DNA of 64,000 nucleotides from Semisulcospira habei. Lineage: Eukaryota; Mollusca; Gastropoda; Semisulcospiridae. Made by a program: the position numbers and the translations under genes. The stretch's first letter is position 1. Each line of letters opens with the position of its first letter. Location of the stretch: the NCBI GenBank assembly GCA_036245525.1, contig BTPG01000007.1, positions 161,878,063-161,942,062 of the forward strand, given 5' to 3'. Below the pieces are notes generated by a model that was not told where the DNA came from, did not search any database, and saw only the letters and a list, made by a program, of their open reading frames with translations. This document shows, in pieces, positions 1 through 13,974 of the stretch.

Positions 1-9
1 TACCGGTTT

Positions 10-212
10 TTGTTGTAATAATCGACGTTCGACATAGTTGTCTTTTCTTCCTCAACTGCTGCCGATTTCATTTTTGAAAATTTACCTATCGTTTCTTCGT
101 ATCACGTGATGCATAGGCGCTATGCTGGATCGATAATTGCGGCAAGCTTCAAATCGACGGAACTCGAGAAAGGTATGTTGTAATATTCGCCTTTGTCTGA
201 CGTTCGACATAA
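10..212 (+). repeat. Paired short repeat, TGTTGTAAT...GACGTTCGACATAA
   Basis: Two copies of a bipartite motif lie here: TTGTTGTAAT followed by GACGTTCGACATA at 10-36, and TGTTGTAAT at 177-185 with GACGTTCGACATAA at 199-212. Similar copies lie at 2114-2140 and 2487-2516, beyond the OTU-like pseudogene. They may be remnants of the ends of an element that carried that pseudogene. I see no transposase. Confidence 0.4.
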
Positions 213-735
213 GATCTACGTTCAACATACTTTCTGTATAGTTTTTGCATAACAGTTACCTAGACAAAAGATTGATATGGCATTTGTACCGATAGGATAT
301 ACAAGCTGAGCAGATTGAAACGAATTGGGCAGTTTGTTGTCGCCACCCATGTGCGTTGAAGATGATTTAGCGAGTTGTACGTCATTACATTACCACAATG
401 CGTGTGTGGTAAACATGACGTTCGATCAAAGAAAGGTGATATTTGGTGGTGCAGCATCTTTGTCTAGACCGCTCTCTGGAACGTCGTGTTTGGAGAAAAC
501 AGCTAATCTGTAGAATGTAAAACCGATTCAGACAAAATGCCATCACACGTGTTTGTAGTTGTTGACAATCACCCTTTTCAAGGCGTGTTGCCTCGACCGT
601 CAAATTTGCAACACGGCCGATGTTGTAAACCTGATGTGCAATCACCTGTCAAATTGTGGTGTTGTTAGAACGCCTTTCGCACTCAGATCGCCATTATTGG
701 CACTTTCCATCTCGTATGGAATCGTGTGAAAGGCC

Positions 736-1567
736 TTGAGAGGGAGAGTGTCATGTTTGATAATAGAACATGCAGATGAAGTGTTGAAAGTGTACATGAT
801 ACATGAAAGTGTAAATGGAGATGGCAACTGGTTTTTTGTTTTTTTCAGAGCGCTGAGCCTTCTAATATTTGGCACAGAAATGTGCCATGAAGAGCTCAGG
901 TGTCGCATTGTTATTTGTATGGCACTGTAACCAGACAGTTTTCTGAATGGTTCTATCCTCATGACTCTGTGTCACCAGCTGAAGTTATTCAAATGGCTGT
1001 GCTGACCTCAGTTTCACCTGATGCTTCAGAGCGTCTGTCGTTTGAAGCTGAAGTGATGTCAGTGGTTAAAAACTGCAGCTTGTCAGGGTTGTGGGAGTTT
1101 TGTGCAGCCAGTTTTGTGCTGAAGCGTCCAAACCAGTCGTTTTTTCCAGATCTTGGTTGGGAGATGTACAGGCTTCACTGCAGCTCTGTTTTTACGCTCC
1201 GGGTTGTGAGAATGGACAAAAATTGTTCATCATGTGGTTCTCACTCCGCAGTGACATGGTTGCTGATCACTGGGTGCCAAACCCCTTTGTGCCTATCGTT
1301 CCCCGCAAACACACTCAAGCTCCAGTGGTTGTAACCTTCCATCTTGTTCAGTGGAATGGAACTGAATATGTTGGGCAAGTTAAAGACGTTGACGAACTTC
1401 TGCAGGTTGCCTGTGTGAGTTTCTTGTCAAAGTGCCGGCGCTTGTACTTTTGGCCTATCCGCTTTGACTACTCGTGGGAACCATTTGATTCATTTTTGAG
1501 GATGGTCTCTCTCAACGTCGATAAAAGCACATCCAGTCAGAGGCGTCAGTTTTTCACAGTAATTTAG
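736..1567 (+). pseudogene. OTU-like cysteine protease domain, frameshifted and catalytically dead
   Basis: Three overlapping frames together read like an OTU (ovarian tumour) deubiquitinase domain of the kind found in many mollusc and cnidarian repeat-borne proteins. The first part (736-930) has VNGDGNWFF...FRALSLLIFGTE followed by HEELRCRIVI; the usual motif is GDGNCFFRA, so the catalytic Cys is Trp and extra residues interrupt the helix. The middle (about 960-1200) reads EAEVMSVVKN...LWEFCAASFVL. The end (about 1200-1567) reads MWFSLRSDMVADHWVPNPFVPIV, where the usual catalytic motif is NHF, so the His is Pro. At least two frame changes join these pieces. Active enzymes of this family cleave ubiquitin chains; this copy cannot. 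The family assignment is from remembered motifs, not a search. Confidence 0.55.
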
Positions 1568-1582
1568 GACAGATACTGCATA

Positions 1583-1727
1583 GAAATTGCAGAAGAAACG
1601 GATATAAAATTAAATCAGTGATGTCAAGGGGTTTGTGTTTTCCTACACATTTTTGTATTATTACCGACATGTGTAGCAAAACAAACGTGACATCACTGTA
1701 TTTGTCTGTTTCTCCTGCAATTTCTAG
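1583..1727. repeat. Imperfect fold-back hairpin just after the OTU-like pseudogene
   Basis: GAAATTGCAGAAGAAAC at 1583-1599 is matched by the reverse complement of GTTTCTCCTGCAATTTC near 1709-1725. Inner matches are GTGATGTCA against TGACATCAC, and TACACAT against ATGTGTA. The arms are about 65 bp with some mismatches. It could be the end structure of a decayed element or a small MITE. Confidence 0.5.
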
Positions 1728-3230
1728 TTGCTTGCAGACCCATACTGACCACCTGTCACTATATTAATAGTTCTCTGAGCGGAGCCCCGAGAGACCTATG
1801 AAAGGGTTTTGGCCCTAGTGTAAAAATACAAAATAACATATAAATGTATGAATTTATTTTACACTGTTTTAACCTTCATTGTGGTGAGAAACTTTTGAGA
1901 AGAAATAAGTGTAAAACGAGATGTGATCTACAGTTTTAGGGATTGATGAGCAGTTCAAATACATGAAGAATAGTGCAGAACGATATGTGATTTAGCAGTA
2001 TTGCTTATTGATCAGCAGTTCAGGTAAATGAGGAAATGTGTATATGCAGTGTGTGTAGCCAAAGAAAAGTGACTTTGGTTTTGGATGGATAAATGTTAAA
2101 CCTCCGTTCAGTTTGTTGTAATTATGACGCTCGACATAATATCTGTTTTCCTGAATTTGCATTTATTCTTCCTGTACCTGAAATAAAATAATCATAGGAA
2201 ATGTTGCTGTTGTCTCTCTTAATTCTTTTTTCATCCTGTTTGTGTTTTTTACATCCCTGAGAATATGGTTTGAAAGAGAATGTGGCTGCATTTCACATTT
2301 ACAACAAACAGAAAGAAGCACCTGTGTCGGATGTCAGGTATTACAACAATTCACCTCTTTCAGTGACACTCAGAAAACCTTAATGATTTAGTTTTGCAAC
2401 AGAAATTCACATTTACTAATCCATTTAACTGTTCAAGTAAACATTTTCCAACTTGGATCAATTAAAAAAAAAAAAAACGTACATCATTGTGTTGTAATAC
2501 CTGACCTCCGACATAATGTCATATGAAAACTTCCGAATGAGATTTCTCTGAAACTAAGGAACAGACTATATTCCAATTTCACATAATATTTGCACATGCT
2601 ATACACTCTCCAACACGGATTTTTCATGTAATTCTATCACTTTTCATTTTCAAGCACCCTTGTTGCCTTTTCAGTAACACCTTTTGGCAATAGGTCATGT
2701 GTGTGTTCGTCACGCGAAATCGGTCAGTGTCAGTGTAGAGTTTTCAGAAGTGCAATTCGAGATCACTGACAGCGAAGGGTTTCAGTGGCCGATAGGAAGC
2801 AACGAAACAAACTTAAATCTTGCCTTCACAATACAGCAATTATAAACAATTTGATTCTATAATCTTTCCTCGTTGGGTACAGCACATGTATTCACAACCT
2901 AAATAACGAGAAATATTGATTTTGTGCCGGACAGTTGGGTTGGGATCACATGGGAGATAAATCTTGTGCTTCAAGTGAGCGAGTAATAATTAGGAGTTGG
3001 AGTAGCTGAACTTTATACATGGGTCATAAAATATTGTTCTTTACGCATGGCCACTTTTCAAAGTCTAGTTTCAGTGTGTGCCGTTGATAAATGCATTACT
3101 TGTTGGAAGATATGATAACAGATACGACTGGAACTGTGGGTTTTGTGGGAGTTGCCAAATGTCAGAAGGGAGATAAATCTTGTCAAAGCCAATCATTTGC
3201 TGCTTTGATTCATGCTGATGACAACTTGTT
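1728..3230. other. AT-rich intergenic stretch upstream of KazA
   Basis: No convincing coding frame is seen. It holds two more copies of the TGTTGTAAT...CGACATAAT motif (2114-2140 and 2487-2516) and a short poly-A run near 2464. The segment after about 2880 should include the KazA promoter region. Confidence 0.4.
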
Positions 3231-3237
3231 GTAAATG

Positions 3238-3244
3238 TATAAAA
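3238..3244 (+). promoter_or_regulatory. TATA box of KazA
   Basis: TATAAAAG starts 67 bases before the ATG at 3305. KazB has the same arrangement (14852), and the transcribed leader after it (GACATTCCTAGTCGTG...) is nearly identical in the two copies. KazC and KazD also have TATAAA-type boxes, so this looks like the shared core promoter of the family. Confidence 0.65.
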
Positions 3245-3304
3245 GGGAGAGAATTCGACCAGTTCCGACACCAGACATTCCTAGTCGTGTAAACACCCAG
3301 CAAA

Positions 3305-5445
<2,141 letters not shown>

Positions 5446-5548
5446 CTGGCTATGTGAAAGTCACCACACGCCTATCTAAGCACGTAGGAGGAAAGCCTCT
5501 TTGAGAACACTGGACGCTAGTTTCTTATAACTGTGCAGTAAACTGTAG

Positions 5549-5625
5549 ACTGTGTGCTGGTCTGTAATTTTGGCCATTACGGCTTCCAGCCGTAATGGCC
5601 AAAATCACAGTCCAGCACACACTTG
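5549..5625. repeat. Hairpin in the KazA 3' flank
   Basis: GTGTGCTGGTCTGTAATTTT and the following GGCCATTACGGC pair with GCCGTAATGGCC and AAAATCACAGTCCAGCACAC. KazB has a decayed copy at 31374-31444 and a third copy lies at 63831-63897. It could affect 3' end formation, but its presence away from genes suggests a mobile hairpin. Confidence 0.7.
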
Positions 5626-5729
5626 TTTATGTTCCAATGAACAACACATCACAATTTACAGAACGTAAGTTTTTGGGGGGTTGTTTTGTGGTGCCATATC
5701 TGTACGCCAGAATAAAAATCCTTGGACAT

Positions 5730-5864
<135 letters not shown>

Positions 5865-5973
5865 GATGTGTGTATGTTGGTCGCATATACACTAATACTG
5901 GATCAGAATTAATATTCTTTGAGTACGCGCGAGCACGTGCGTACACACACAACATGCAAGCACGCACGCACAC

Positions 5974-7385
5974 TGTCACACCAGGGAGGAAGAATATATA
6001 CCACACGGAATATCTGGATATTTAGTTCGATTTTAATGATTTGATTTTCTCATTCGCACGACAAACCATAGACAAGACGTATACAAACCTACGCAATATT
6101 CACTCAATTCATACATGCACCTGTAACTCACGCACACCCTTAACCATTCGTACAATGTTCACAGCACAAACCGCACATCCTACACTTATTGTTGCACTAC
6201 GGTGTCACATCTCAATGTCTGTCGAAAATAACTGGCACTAATTAATGCTTCGATCCTCGAACGATCAAACAGTTTGATTACTCCGACCGTGAATAAAAGT
6301 GAATGTAGCGTCGCTGCTTGTTGGAATAAAGATGAATGTAGCGTCGCTGCTCGTTGATTCAGTCACACCACTGGTCGAATAATCGCACTGTCTCTCGCGA
6401 TGGCACGTCGAAGCTCCACACGCACACCGTCTGGATCAACTGGACTATCTCGTACACCACGTTGATTGATTACACTTCCACATGAAGTATATACAAATCC
6501 AACTTCTCAGCTGGTGATAAGGAGCATCTATACAACATATAAAACGTATCTCCCCATAAGACATCCGCCATTGCTTAAAAGATACTTTCGCCGGAATGAC
6601 GACACTGTAGCGATGACGACCGCTAACGGCTTCCGGACGTTGTCGCCGATTCCCGATCGTTTCCAACATCGAATAAAATATCGTAATAACAATAAATTCG
6701 AAATACCATGCACACACACGAATACGACATATTTCCGCACAACACATAACCATTCAATTCCGGATCCGAATCATTACGAAATCAACAGGCTCAACGAACG
6801 ATTCGCATCCCCGGCCACGCGCCGATCGCCAGACGACACCGCAAACTCGCCGATGCGCGCCCGAAATGTCATACAGTTCCAGATCTAGAGCCAATCAACT
6901 AACACATTTCTCAAATCTACTATTAACAAACAAATACATACCCAAAGATGCGTGAAGTAAACCTTCGACTGTTTCAGGCCTGTCTGCCCATCTTGGCCGT
7001 TGGACAAGGTCCTGGTACTCGTTACTCTAATCAGTCGATCTGGTTACTAGTCGTAGTTCTTAAACTACATAATTTTACGTACCACTGTACTGAGCATTCT
7101 GCTCTCAATCGTCTATTCTACCATAGACCATAACACGGCACTACACCTCACAAAAAAAAACAACTTTTAACTGGAGAGCAAAATCTCTCCTGACTGACTT
7201 CCAAACGATTCACAGTGACGTAACTCTTCAAACCAACATCCTACGTCACATGTTCCGAACACACATCTTACGTCATATGTTCTTGACGTCACTGAAAAGT
7301 ACATGCCATGACCGCAACACACAACATAGAACGAAATTTCTCTCCAGAAGAGAATACTGCATAATGATTAAAATAAATTGTGACA
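5974..7385. mobile_element. Putative solo LTR (1.4 kb) inserted in a CA tract downstream of KazA
   Basis: Compared with the KazB flank (31735-31760), KazA has an extra 1412 bp here. The insert starts TGTCACACCAGGG and ends AAATTGTGACA, giving TG...CA ends with short inverted repeats, and CACAC lies on both sides as a possible 5-bp target duplication. No gag or pol frame is inside; the 140-codon frame at 6466-6888 matches nothing I recognise. A solo LTR of a Gypsy-like element is the best reading. A DNA transposon with short ends is the alternative. Confidence 0.5.
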
Positions 7386-7500
7386 CACACACACAAAACA
7401 CTTATCAACGCACCCACACACGCATACACACACACTCAAAACACGTATGCACGCACACAAACATGCACACGCACGCACACACACAAAGCACTTCCTCGTT
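7386..7500. repeat. CA-rich tract, the far side of the LTR insertion site
   Basis: Interrupted ACAC/GCAC repeats continue the tract broken at 5974. The same order of motifs is seen without interruption in the KazB flank at 31735-31860. Confidence 0.7.
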
Positions 7501-7944
7501 CTCGCAAATACCCGCGGAGAAGAGAAACCGCATAATAAAAATCAACACACTATGATATAGGCCATAAGTATATTACTAATATAGTAAGAGAGTTATGTAT
7601 AGGCCTTTACAACACTGAAATGTCATAGAATTTAGATCCACCATGATACGTCATGGGTATGCTTTCGAAGGCTCATCAAGCACTACCGATGGATATTTCG
7701 GTCGACAGTCCCCAAAGCCCGCAGTCAGCATTCACCACACCGCTGTAGCCTCAGATTATGTAATACATTGTACTTCATTCTAGCACGCACTCGCACACAC
7801 TCTGCCATGACCTCTAAATGATCCCAAACTCTCCCTTTTTCCGAGAGGACGGAACTCATCATTGGGAATGTCCAAACAATTTAGTTGCCGCGGCGGTTCA
7901 TGGTTATCCCATAAATCCGTCACACTCTACGACAAGATGTGAAT

Positions 7945-8028
7945 CCACTATGATAGTTCAAGGGTGGTGTCAGAAAAGCTTGGCGCCTGTAGGCGCCAAG
8001 CTATTATGACACCACCCTTGAACTATGA
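7945..8028. repeat. Hairpin core copy shared by the KazA and KazB flanks
   Basis: The left arm has AGGGTGGTGTCAG and the right arm CTATTATGACACCACCCTTG, so both arms carry GTGTCA/TGACAC where most copies have GTGCCA/TGGCAC. The orthologous copy in KazB is at 33224-33297 and is followed by the same GTCGCCAGAACTGTGATACA flank. Confidence 0.75.
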
Positions 8029-8175
8029 TGGTCGATGTGTCGCCAGAACTGTGATACAGACCTCAAAGGAGATTTACAAAAACTTAGTGGGGTGGGCAGG
8101 CGCATGAGGATCTATGCCTCATGGAAATGTTTGGAGCGTGCGCACACTCACGCGCATCGACGCGCTTCAGAAAAG

Positions 8176-9062
8176 CATCTATCTATCTATCTATATCCCG
8201 TAGTCTTGCCGACCGTTGGGGCACCACTGATGACTTAACAACCAGCTCCCTCCATTCCTCTCTGTTCTCTGCCATTCTCAGCGTATCGACCAGCTTCAGT
8301 CCTGTCCACTCTGAGATATTGTCCTCCCATCTTTTCCTCTGTCTTCCTCTCCTTCGTCCTCCTTGCACAGTGCCTTGCAGGATTGTTTTGGCAAGCCCTG
8401 CTGAACGTGTGACATGCCCATACCACTTCAGTTTGCGTTTTCTCACAATGGCTAATAAGTCTTCATAGGGCCCGATGGCTTGCCTGATTCTGCTTCCCAC
8501 TTCCTCGTTTGTGATGTGATCTCTGTATGAGATGCCAAGCAGCCTTCGAAAACATCTCATTTCAGTGGCTTGTATCCTCCTTTCAATGTCTGCTATGAGG
8601 GTCCATGACTCGCAGGCATACAAGAACACTGAGATGACTAAGGAGCGCATCAGTCTGATCTTGGAGCAGAGTGTGATGTTTCTGTCCTTCCGTATGGTCT
8701 TCAATCTTGTCAGTGCTGTTGTTGTCTGCGCAATCCTGGACAGTATTTCTGGTTTTGATCCCTCATCTGTCACAATGGCTCCTACGTATTTGAATTTCTT
8801 AACTGTTTCCAGTTTTTGGCCTCCAACCATGATTTCAGAGCCAATGCCACTGGCGTTATTGGTCATCAGTTTGGTCTTCTCTGCACTGATTTCCATCCCA
8901 TATGCAATGGCTGTACTATCCAGCTTTTCCACCAGCTGAGCTAGCCCCTTTTCTGTTCCTGCAAGGCCATCAATGTCGTCCGCAAAGCGCCAGTTCGTAA
9001 TTGTTCTGAAAAGCATGCAGGTGTACTTATTATATATCTTGTAGTTAGGTAAAGTCAACCTG
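8176..9062 (-). mobile_element. 5'-truncated LINE: C-terminal half of a reverse transcriptase
   Basis: The minus-strand frame 9073-8183 enters at the RT active-site box FADDIDGLAG, continues through MEISAEKTKLM and KFKYVGAIVTDEGS (thumb region), then IRLMRSLVISVFLYACESWT and RKRKLKWYGHVTRSAGLAKTIL, and ends after SVVPQRSARLRDIDR. The upstream palm and the endonuclease are missing, as usual for 5' truncation. The 3' end runs into GATAGATAGATAG. A second, more broken copy is at 44850-45336. The frame is intact over 270 codons, so the insertion is fairly young. I leave the clade open (RTE/CR1-like). Confidence 0.85.
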
Positions 9063-9290
9063 ATTTCACACAAATTATTGCAACACTGATATTATACCAC
9101 GAAATTCTAACCATGTTCTCACGTCTCGAAGCGAAACTGACACTCCTATCACAAAAAAATATAAAATTATGTAAAAACAAAACAAAACAAATACCGTCAT
9201 GACAAATGACGTTTGATAAACCAGTGACATGTATGCACTGCGCCCCTTATAGAACTCACTGACGCATTGGCAGATCTGCGAGGCTTTTTC
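9050..9290 (-). repeat. Dispersed repeat, second copy at 44385-44625 (+)
   Basis: Read on the minus strand, CTGCCAATGCGTCAGTGAGT, TCAAACGTCATTTGTCATGA and CAGGTTGACTTTACCTA recur in the same order at 44394, 44449 and 44598. Each copy lies beside a truncated LINE of the same family. It is non-coding and unidentified. Confidence 0.6.
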
Positions 9291-9296
9291 CATATG

Positions 9297-9520
9297 CAGG
9301 GCCGGATCACTTACAAGTGTATGTGTGTGTGTGTGTGGGGGGGGGGGGGGGGTCCACAAATATTTTTGGAGAAATTTGTGTGCGGTTGTGCAAGCATCAA
9401 CAAAAATGTGCTTGTCAAGGACAATAGCATTTTGTTTAATGGGGGAAGAGGGGGGAAGGTCCATGGACCCCCCCTGTCTCCCACACCCACCCCCACCCCC
9501 TCACCCTGGATCCGGGCCTG
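9297..9520. mobile_element. hAT-like MITE with CAGGGCCGGATC ends
   Basis: The ends are CAGGGCCGGATC and GATCCGGGCCTG, inverted repeats typical of hAT-type non-autonomous elements. The inside is a GT run, a 14-base G run and C-rich sequence. I could not confirm an 8-bp target duplication. Relatives: 36483-36877 and 60274-60527. Confidence 0.55.
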
Positions 9521-9829
9521 ATAGGAAATATTTCAACATCAGAATCAGGTCAAAGACTAAGGTAGAGACGCTTGACAAGCGAGGACAGCTTTCATATAGA
9601 AGAGACTGTGTGGGTTATGGTTCATCCCATCTAGCCCGGGTAGGGTGGGTTAGGGTATTCAGGCTCTGTGTTCAGCGATTTTTAAAATTATCTATACACC
9701 GTGTCTTTTCCAAACCAAAATCCTCCCCTAGGATTTGAACCTAGATCTTCCACGCAGGACGTGACAGTGTTTGCCATTTACACCAGGGAGGTGTGTGTCT
9801 GCTTGTATTAAGAGCACATTCATTGTACA

Positions 9830-10010
9830 TTGTAACAAGATGAGGATTTCATCCCGAAGTCTACCGGATTGTTTGGAGCTCACATGCGTTCGTCTGTTAT
9901 GAACATTCACAGTTGTTCGGAATTTTAAGCCTATCCTTCTGATCCATCTCTCTCCACCCTGACCCACCCTACCCTTTAATCAGCACACTGACACACATAC
10001 ACAGCATTTC
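9830..10010 (-). repeat. Copy of a dispersed repeat (GATGAGGATTTCATCCCGAA family)
   Basis: AGGATTTCATCCCGAAGTCT and GGATTGTTTGGAGCTCACATG recur at about 53128-53170 and, inverted, at about 30140-30175. The piece with hairpin GTCTACCGTATT at 16073 and the copy at 43900-44300 share the TACGGTAGACTTTG part. No coding frame is shared. Confidence 0.5.
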
Positions 10011-10571
10011 GCGCCAGTTGTACGTCCTGTGGGCTGGCGTAGCCACAGTCATTCTGAAGAACACTAGCATAAACAGCGAAACGTCTCAAAAAAAGCTTCA
10101 TGTCAAGATATCGCCAGTCACATAACACCGTATGTAGTCTATTGTTTGTTATGCATACCATTTTGATATTTTCCCCCACAGAACCGTCCAATCATACTCA
10201 AACTCCACACAGCAATTTTTCTCTGAATGAAGAAAAGATGACATTATAATTATATCAAAGTGTCGCATCAGATTTCCACACCGAACTGGACAAACAGTGG
10301 GTGACATGACCTCAAAACCTCTGTACAAAACTTAAAGGACAAGTGTAATGGATGGGGTCTGTTTTTTCAGTCTGTGGGTGGTTGGGAGGTGTTCAGCTGT
10401 CTAAAACGCTAAAAGAACAGGTGCATGACATAAATGTCAGTGAAGCTGTCTCGCCACCAGAACATGACTGACCTTCACAACCCTGGGTTGCTTTTTGTTT
10501 TCCTCACATTGAAATGACTCCTCTTTCTCAGTGATTCAGACACGTGTGTTAGTTATATCTTTTTTTTAAAT

Positions 10572-11279
10572 ATGGCTTTTAGTCACATGCTTTGTGTTTC
10601 GCTGACACTCCCCCAGTCATTACAAATCTGTGGTGCCGCTGTCCCCTTCTCCCCCCATGTAAAAAATCTGGGTGTCACACTTGATAGTAGCCTGTCCATG
10701 CGCCTTCATGTGAACAACGTTTGCAGGTCCGCCTATACTGAACTGCGACTTTTTGCTTCAGTCCGCCACTATCCGACACCTGAAGCAATAAAAGTTATTG
10801 TCCGCGCTTTTGTTTTGTCTAAATTAGACTATTGCAATGCTCTTTTGGCTGGCTGTTCCCAGTGTCTGATTGGCAAACTCCAAAAAATTCAAAACTCAGC
10901 TGCTAGGTTGATTTTTAGAGTCCCTAGATCAGATCATATCACACCCCATCTGTCTGCTCTTCACTGGTTACCTGTAACAACTAGGATTCGGTACAAAATT
11001 TCATGAATGATTCACAGTTGTATTACCTGTTCCTGCCCACACTACCTGGCCTCTCTTCTCCAGCTGTATACGCCCTCAAGACAGAATTTGCGCTCTGCTG
11101 CCGACTCTCGAGTTTTACGTATCCCTCTTGTCAAAACAAAGTCGTTTGGTGAGAGGTCATTCAGGTACCAGAGTCCAGTTGTTTGGAATGATCTCCCACG
11201 CGAACTGAGATACGTGGATTCGAGAGAGGCATTCAAGCGAACCCTAAAGACCCATATTTTTTCTGTCTGCTACAAATGA
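10572..11279 (+). mobile_element. LINE fragment, C-terminal end of RT (CR1/L2-like)
   Basis: The frame reads VKNLGVTLDSSLSM, YTELRLFASVRHYPTPEA, AFVLSKLDYCNALLAG, KLQKIQNSAARLIFR, HITPHLSALHWLPV, a stop (TGA after KIS, near 11006), then LYTPSRQNLRS, RSFRYQSPVVWNDLPRELR and AFKRTLKTHIF. This is the conserved tail of CR1/L2-type non-LTR retrotransposons. The FADD box and everything upstream are missing. The 3' UTR continues to about 11600 and contains a GT microsatellite; GCGCCTAGAGCTCTAATCTG near 11551 and ATTATTATAATTATA near 11580 look like its 3' end. Confidence 0.8.
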
Positions 11280-11323
11280 CTGTGTCACAACCTGACATGT
11301 TAAAGTCATCTCTATGTTAGAAG

Positions 11324-11325
<2 letters not shown>

Positions 11326-11404
<79 letters not shown>
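11326..11404. repeat. (GT)n microsatellite inside a LINE 3' UTR
   Basis: About 39 uninterrupted GT units follow the LINE stop codon. Confidence 0.95.
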
Positions 11405-11410
<6 letters not shown>

Positions 11411-11794
11411 AGTATGAGTCCATAAGCGTAGCACTTTTGAATGGTGACTTTATAGCTTGTTTACAGAGTGCGTTGTATTTTTGTTTTTGTACTTTTTGTA
11501 AATTGCGTTTTAGTAATTAGTTATTTTTTGTACAATTAGTTTTTGTTAAGCGCCTAGAGCTCTAATCTGAGGTTAGTACTCATTATTATAATTATACTAG
11601 CAACAGTCTTGATGCGACCAAAAGCAATATTCTGTCATGGATCTAAACAATAATCTCATTTCAAAGTAAAAGTACATTCCTGATGAAAAATTTCAATCAA
11701 ACTGTGAAACAACATATTCACAACATATTCAACAAATGATTCAACATGAGATTTACTTTACAAGTCCATCTGCAGCATAAACGGACTGCTTCCC

Positions 11795-12018
11795 TTAACC
11801 CATATTATAATGAGGCTAAAAGCTTCAAATTTGTACACTGCCATATGCAAGGTACCTTATAGTACTTACAGATAATGATATAGACCAATGGCTTTAGTTC
11901 AAGGGTGGTGCCAGAAAAGCTTGGCGCCTCTAGGCGCCAAGCTTTTCTGGCTCTACCCTTGAACTATTTTAGTTAAACGTATTTCACACAATGGTGTATT
12001 CCGAACGATAAGGGTTAA
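11795..12018. mobile_element. TTAA-bounded hairpin MITE
   Basis: It begins TTAACCCATATTATAATGAG and ends TTCCGAACGATAAGGGTTAA. The core at about 11897-11965 has GGTGCCAGAAAAGCTTGGCG against CGCCAAGCTTTTCTGGC; both arms share AAAAGCTT. Its outer arms are closely like those of 22962-23184, so these two form one subfamily. Confidence 0.75.
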
Positions 12019-13875
12019 AGAAGACTTTCAACCACTAAGAAGAAAAAAATTAAACAAATTAACCCACCATTTTTTAAGTATCTTCTATTTTTTGAAGGGA
12101 CTTTTTAAAGTTTGCTATTTTCATTATATTCACTTGCGATTTTGGATATAACCGGATTGGAGAAAGACATTGGATGAGTTTGTTAGCCAGCTTTGTATCT
12201 TTTGCACTTTTTCAGTAAAAATTAATTCTATGAATAGATCTTTTTTTAAATCGACTTCTAGAGAAAGTCAGACAGTGATTGTGACGTAAAAGCAGAAATT
12301 TCATCACATGCACACAGACATCTTGTTTTCAGTATGACAATTTCTTTAAAGAAAAGAAAAAGAGAGAAGCAAAATAAAGACGAAATGTTAAGGTCTATTG
12401 TATATGACCTTTGCTTTTCCAAGTATATTTCAAGACTTTTATTGACAGTCTGAATCAAGTCCTACACACGGAACACAACTGACAACATGGATATAGCTAT
12501 GATGATTTAATTTTTTTTTTTACATCATTGTCACTTGATGACAATTTTGAATCGAACACCTGTATTCCATAAGAAAGACATGCATTATTTTCTCTCTAAA
12601 AATAATCATAAGTCCTGACAATAAGTTATTCAGCTGATAATAACTTAGCAAAATGTTCAATTTAGTTGATATAGGGATAGTTTTCAAGCTTTCAATTGCA
12701 TATTATGCCCGCATTCAATTAACCTGCCTAACAAACTCGCCCTAAGCCTATTCTGATAAAATCTAAATATAAACTATCAAGTATATTAGATAAAGATAAG
12801 ATTAAGATAAAAATCATTAATTGTGGAGTGTTCCAATGTACAACAAAGTGAGTATATGTTAAACCATGACTTTCAGTGATTTCAGACCTAGCACTGGCTT
12901 TTGACACACATTCTGGCTTCAAGGCTATGCAGAGAAGCCAAAACTGTCAGCCAAAAGCAAGCCTCGGCTCATAAATTATCACCGTTCAGGGTTAAAGGTG
13001 AAAGCACTAAAACGCGCATGATTTCAAATCCATGAAAACATTTCAAGTCCTTTACTAGACAATGCCTACCCTGTCCGCTCTAATAACATCTGTTATTACC
13101 GTTTAAAGTGCATAAGTATGCATTCCTATTTTTGTGTTTCGGCACAATTGTCTCAACTGTCTGTATCATTAAAACCAAGTGTATGCTTCAAGGGTTACGA
13201 ACAGCCTCGGATTTGGAAAGGCCAGCCATTTTTGCACCGAGCAGACAAACTGACACTGACCTGCACTCGTTGATCTTCATTATACACCATTACACAATAT
13301 GTAGGCTCATGTCATATCACTTGTCCTTAGCACTAAGAACACAAAACCCATGCAAGGGCCCAAAGGATATTTTCATTGGTACTGTCATTGATTTCTTGCA
13401 CCCATAAATGAACAGCCAAGCTTCTGCGTTTTCACATAGCCTGTTTTAAATGACTGTAGTAGGCATTCCTAATCTTGTCAACATGCTGAAGTTAAAGTGT
13501 GACCTAAGAAGAATTGAAATGACGCATATATGGAGCAATGAAGTGCGTTGTTTCAACTTTAAAATTACAGTTTGGCGTCACCCATAGGCGTCATTTTGTC
13601 ACCACTAACAGAAAACAGCGGTGGCATCTGGCGAAATATGTCCACGGCGATCTGAAGGAAATTTGGGGCAGAAACAGGCCAGAAGATTGCTTCCTCGTGA
13701 ATTGTCAGATAATTATCGGGCCTTCTGGCATCTGAAGCATATTTGTAAATTTACAGGCGTCAGACGTAAACATGCAGTCCACTTTGAAGGCTGTCATGGT
13801 CGCATTTCAGCCCACGAAAAAAATAGTAAGGATTTCAGACAATAGGGCTCCCGTAGATTACTGAAAAATTCTTTA
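12019..13875. other. AT-rich stretch without a recognisable gene
   Basis: Short open frames only (64-99 codons), none with recognisable motifs or splice context. No repeat is seen other than poly-T near 12510. Confidence 0.4.
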
Positions 13876-13974
13876 CCTCGTATGTTATTTGGTGGAGCCA
13901 GAGTGCTAGGTGAACCTCGTATGTTATTTGGTGGAGCCAGAGTGCTAGGTGAACCTCGTATGTTATTTTTCAGA
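13876..13974. repeat. Short tandem repeat, about 41 bp x 2.4
   Basis: CCTCGTATGTTATTTGGTGG followed by AGCCAGAGTGCTAGGTGAA occurs twice in a row, and a third partial copy ends in CCTCGTATGTTATTTTTCAG. Confidence 0.85.

Noticed and set aside
6466..6888. 140-codon plus frame as a gene
   Set aside because: No motif; it lies within the putative LTR and has an overlapping antisense frame of similar length.
8532..8939. 135-codon plus-strand frame
   Set aside because: It is the antisense shadow of the LINE reverse transcriptase; likewise the plus-strand frames at 24363-28366 and 46247-47762.
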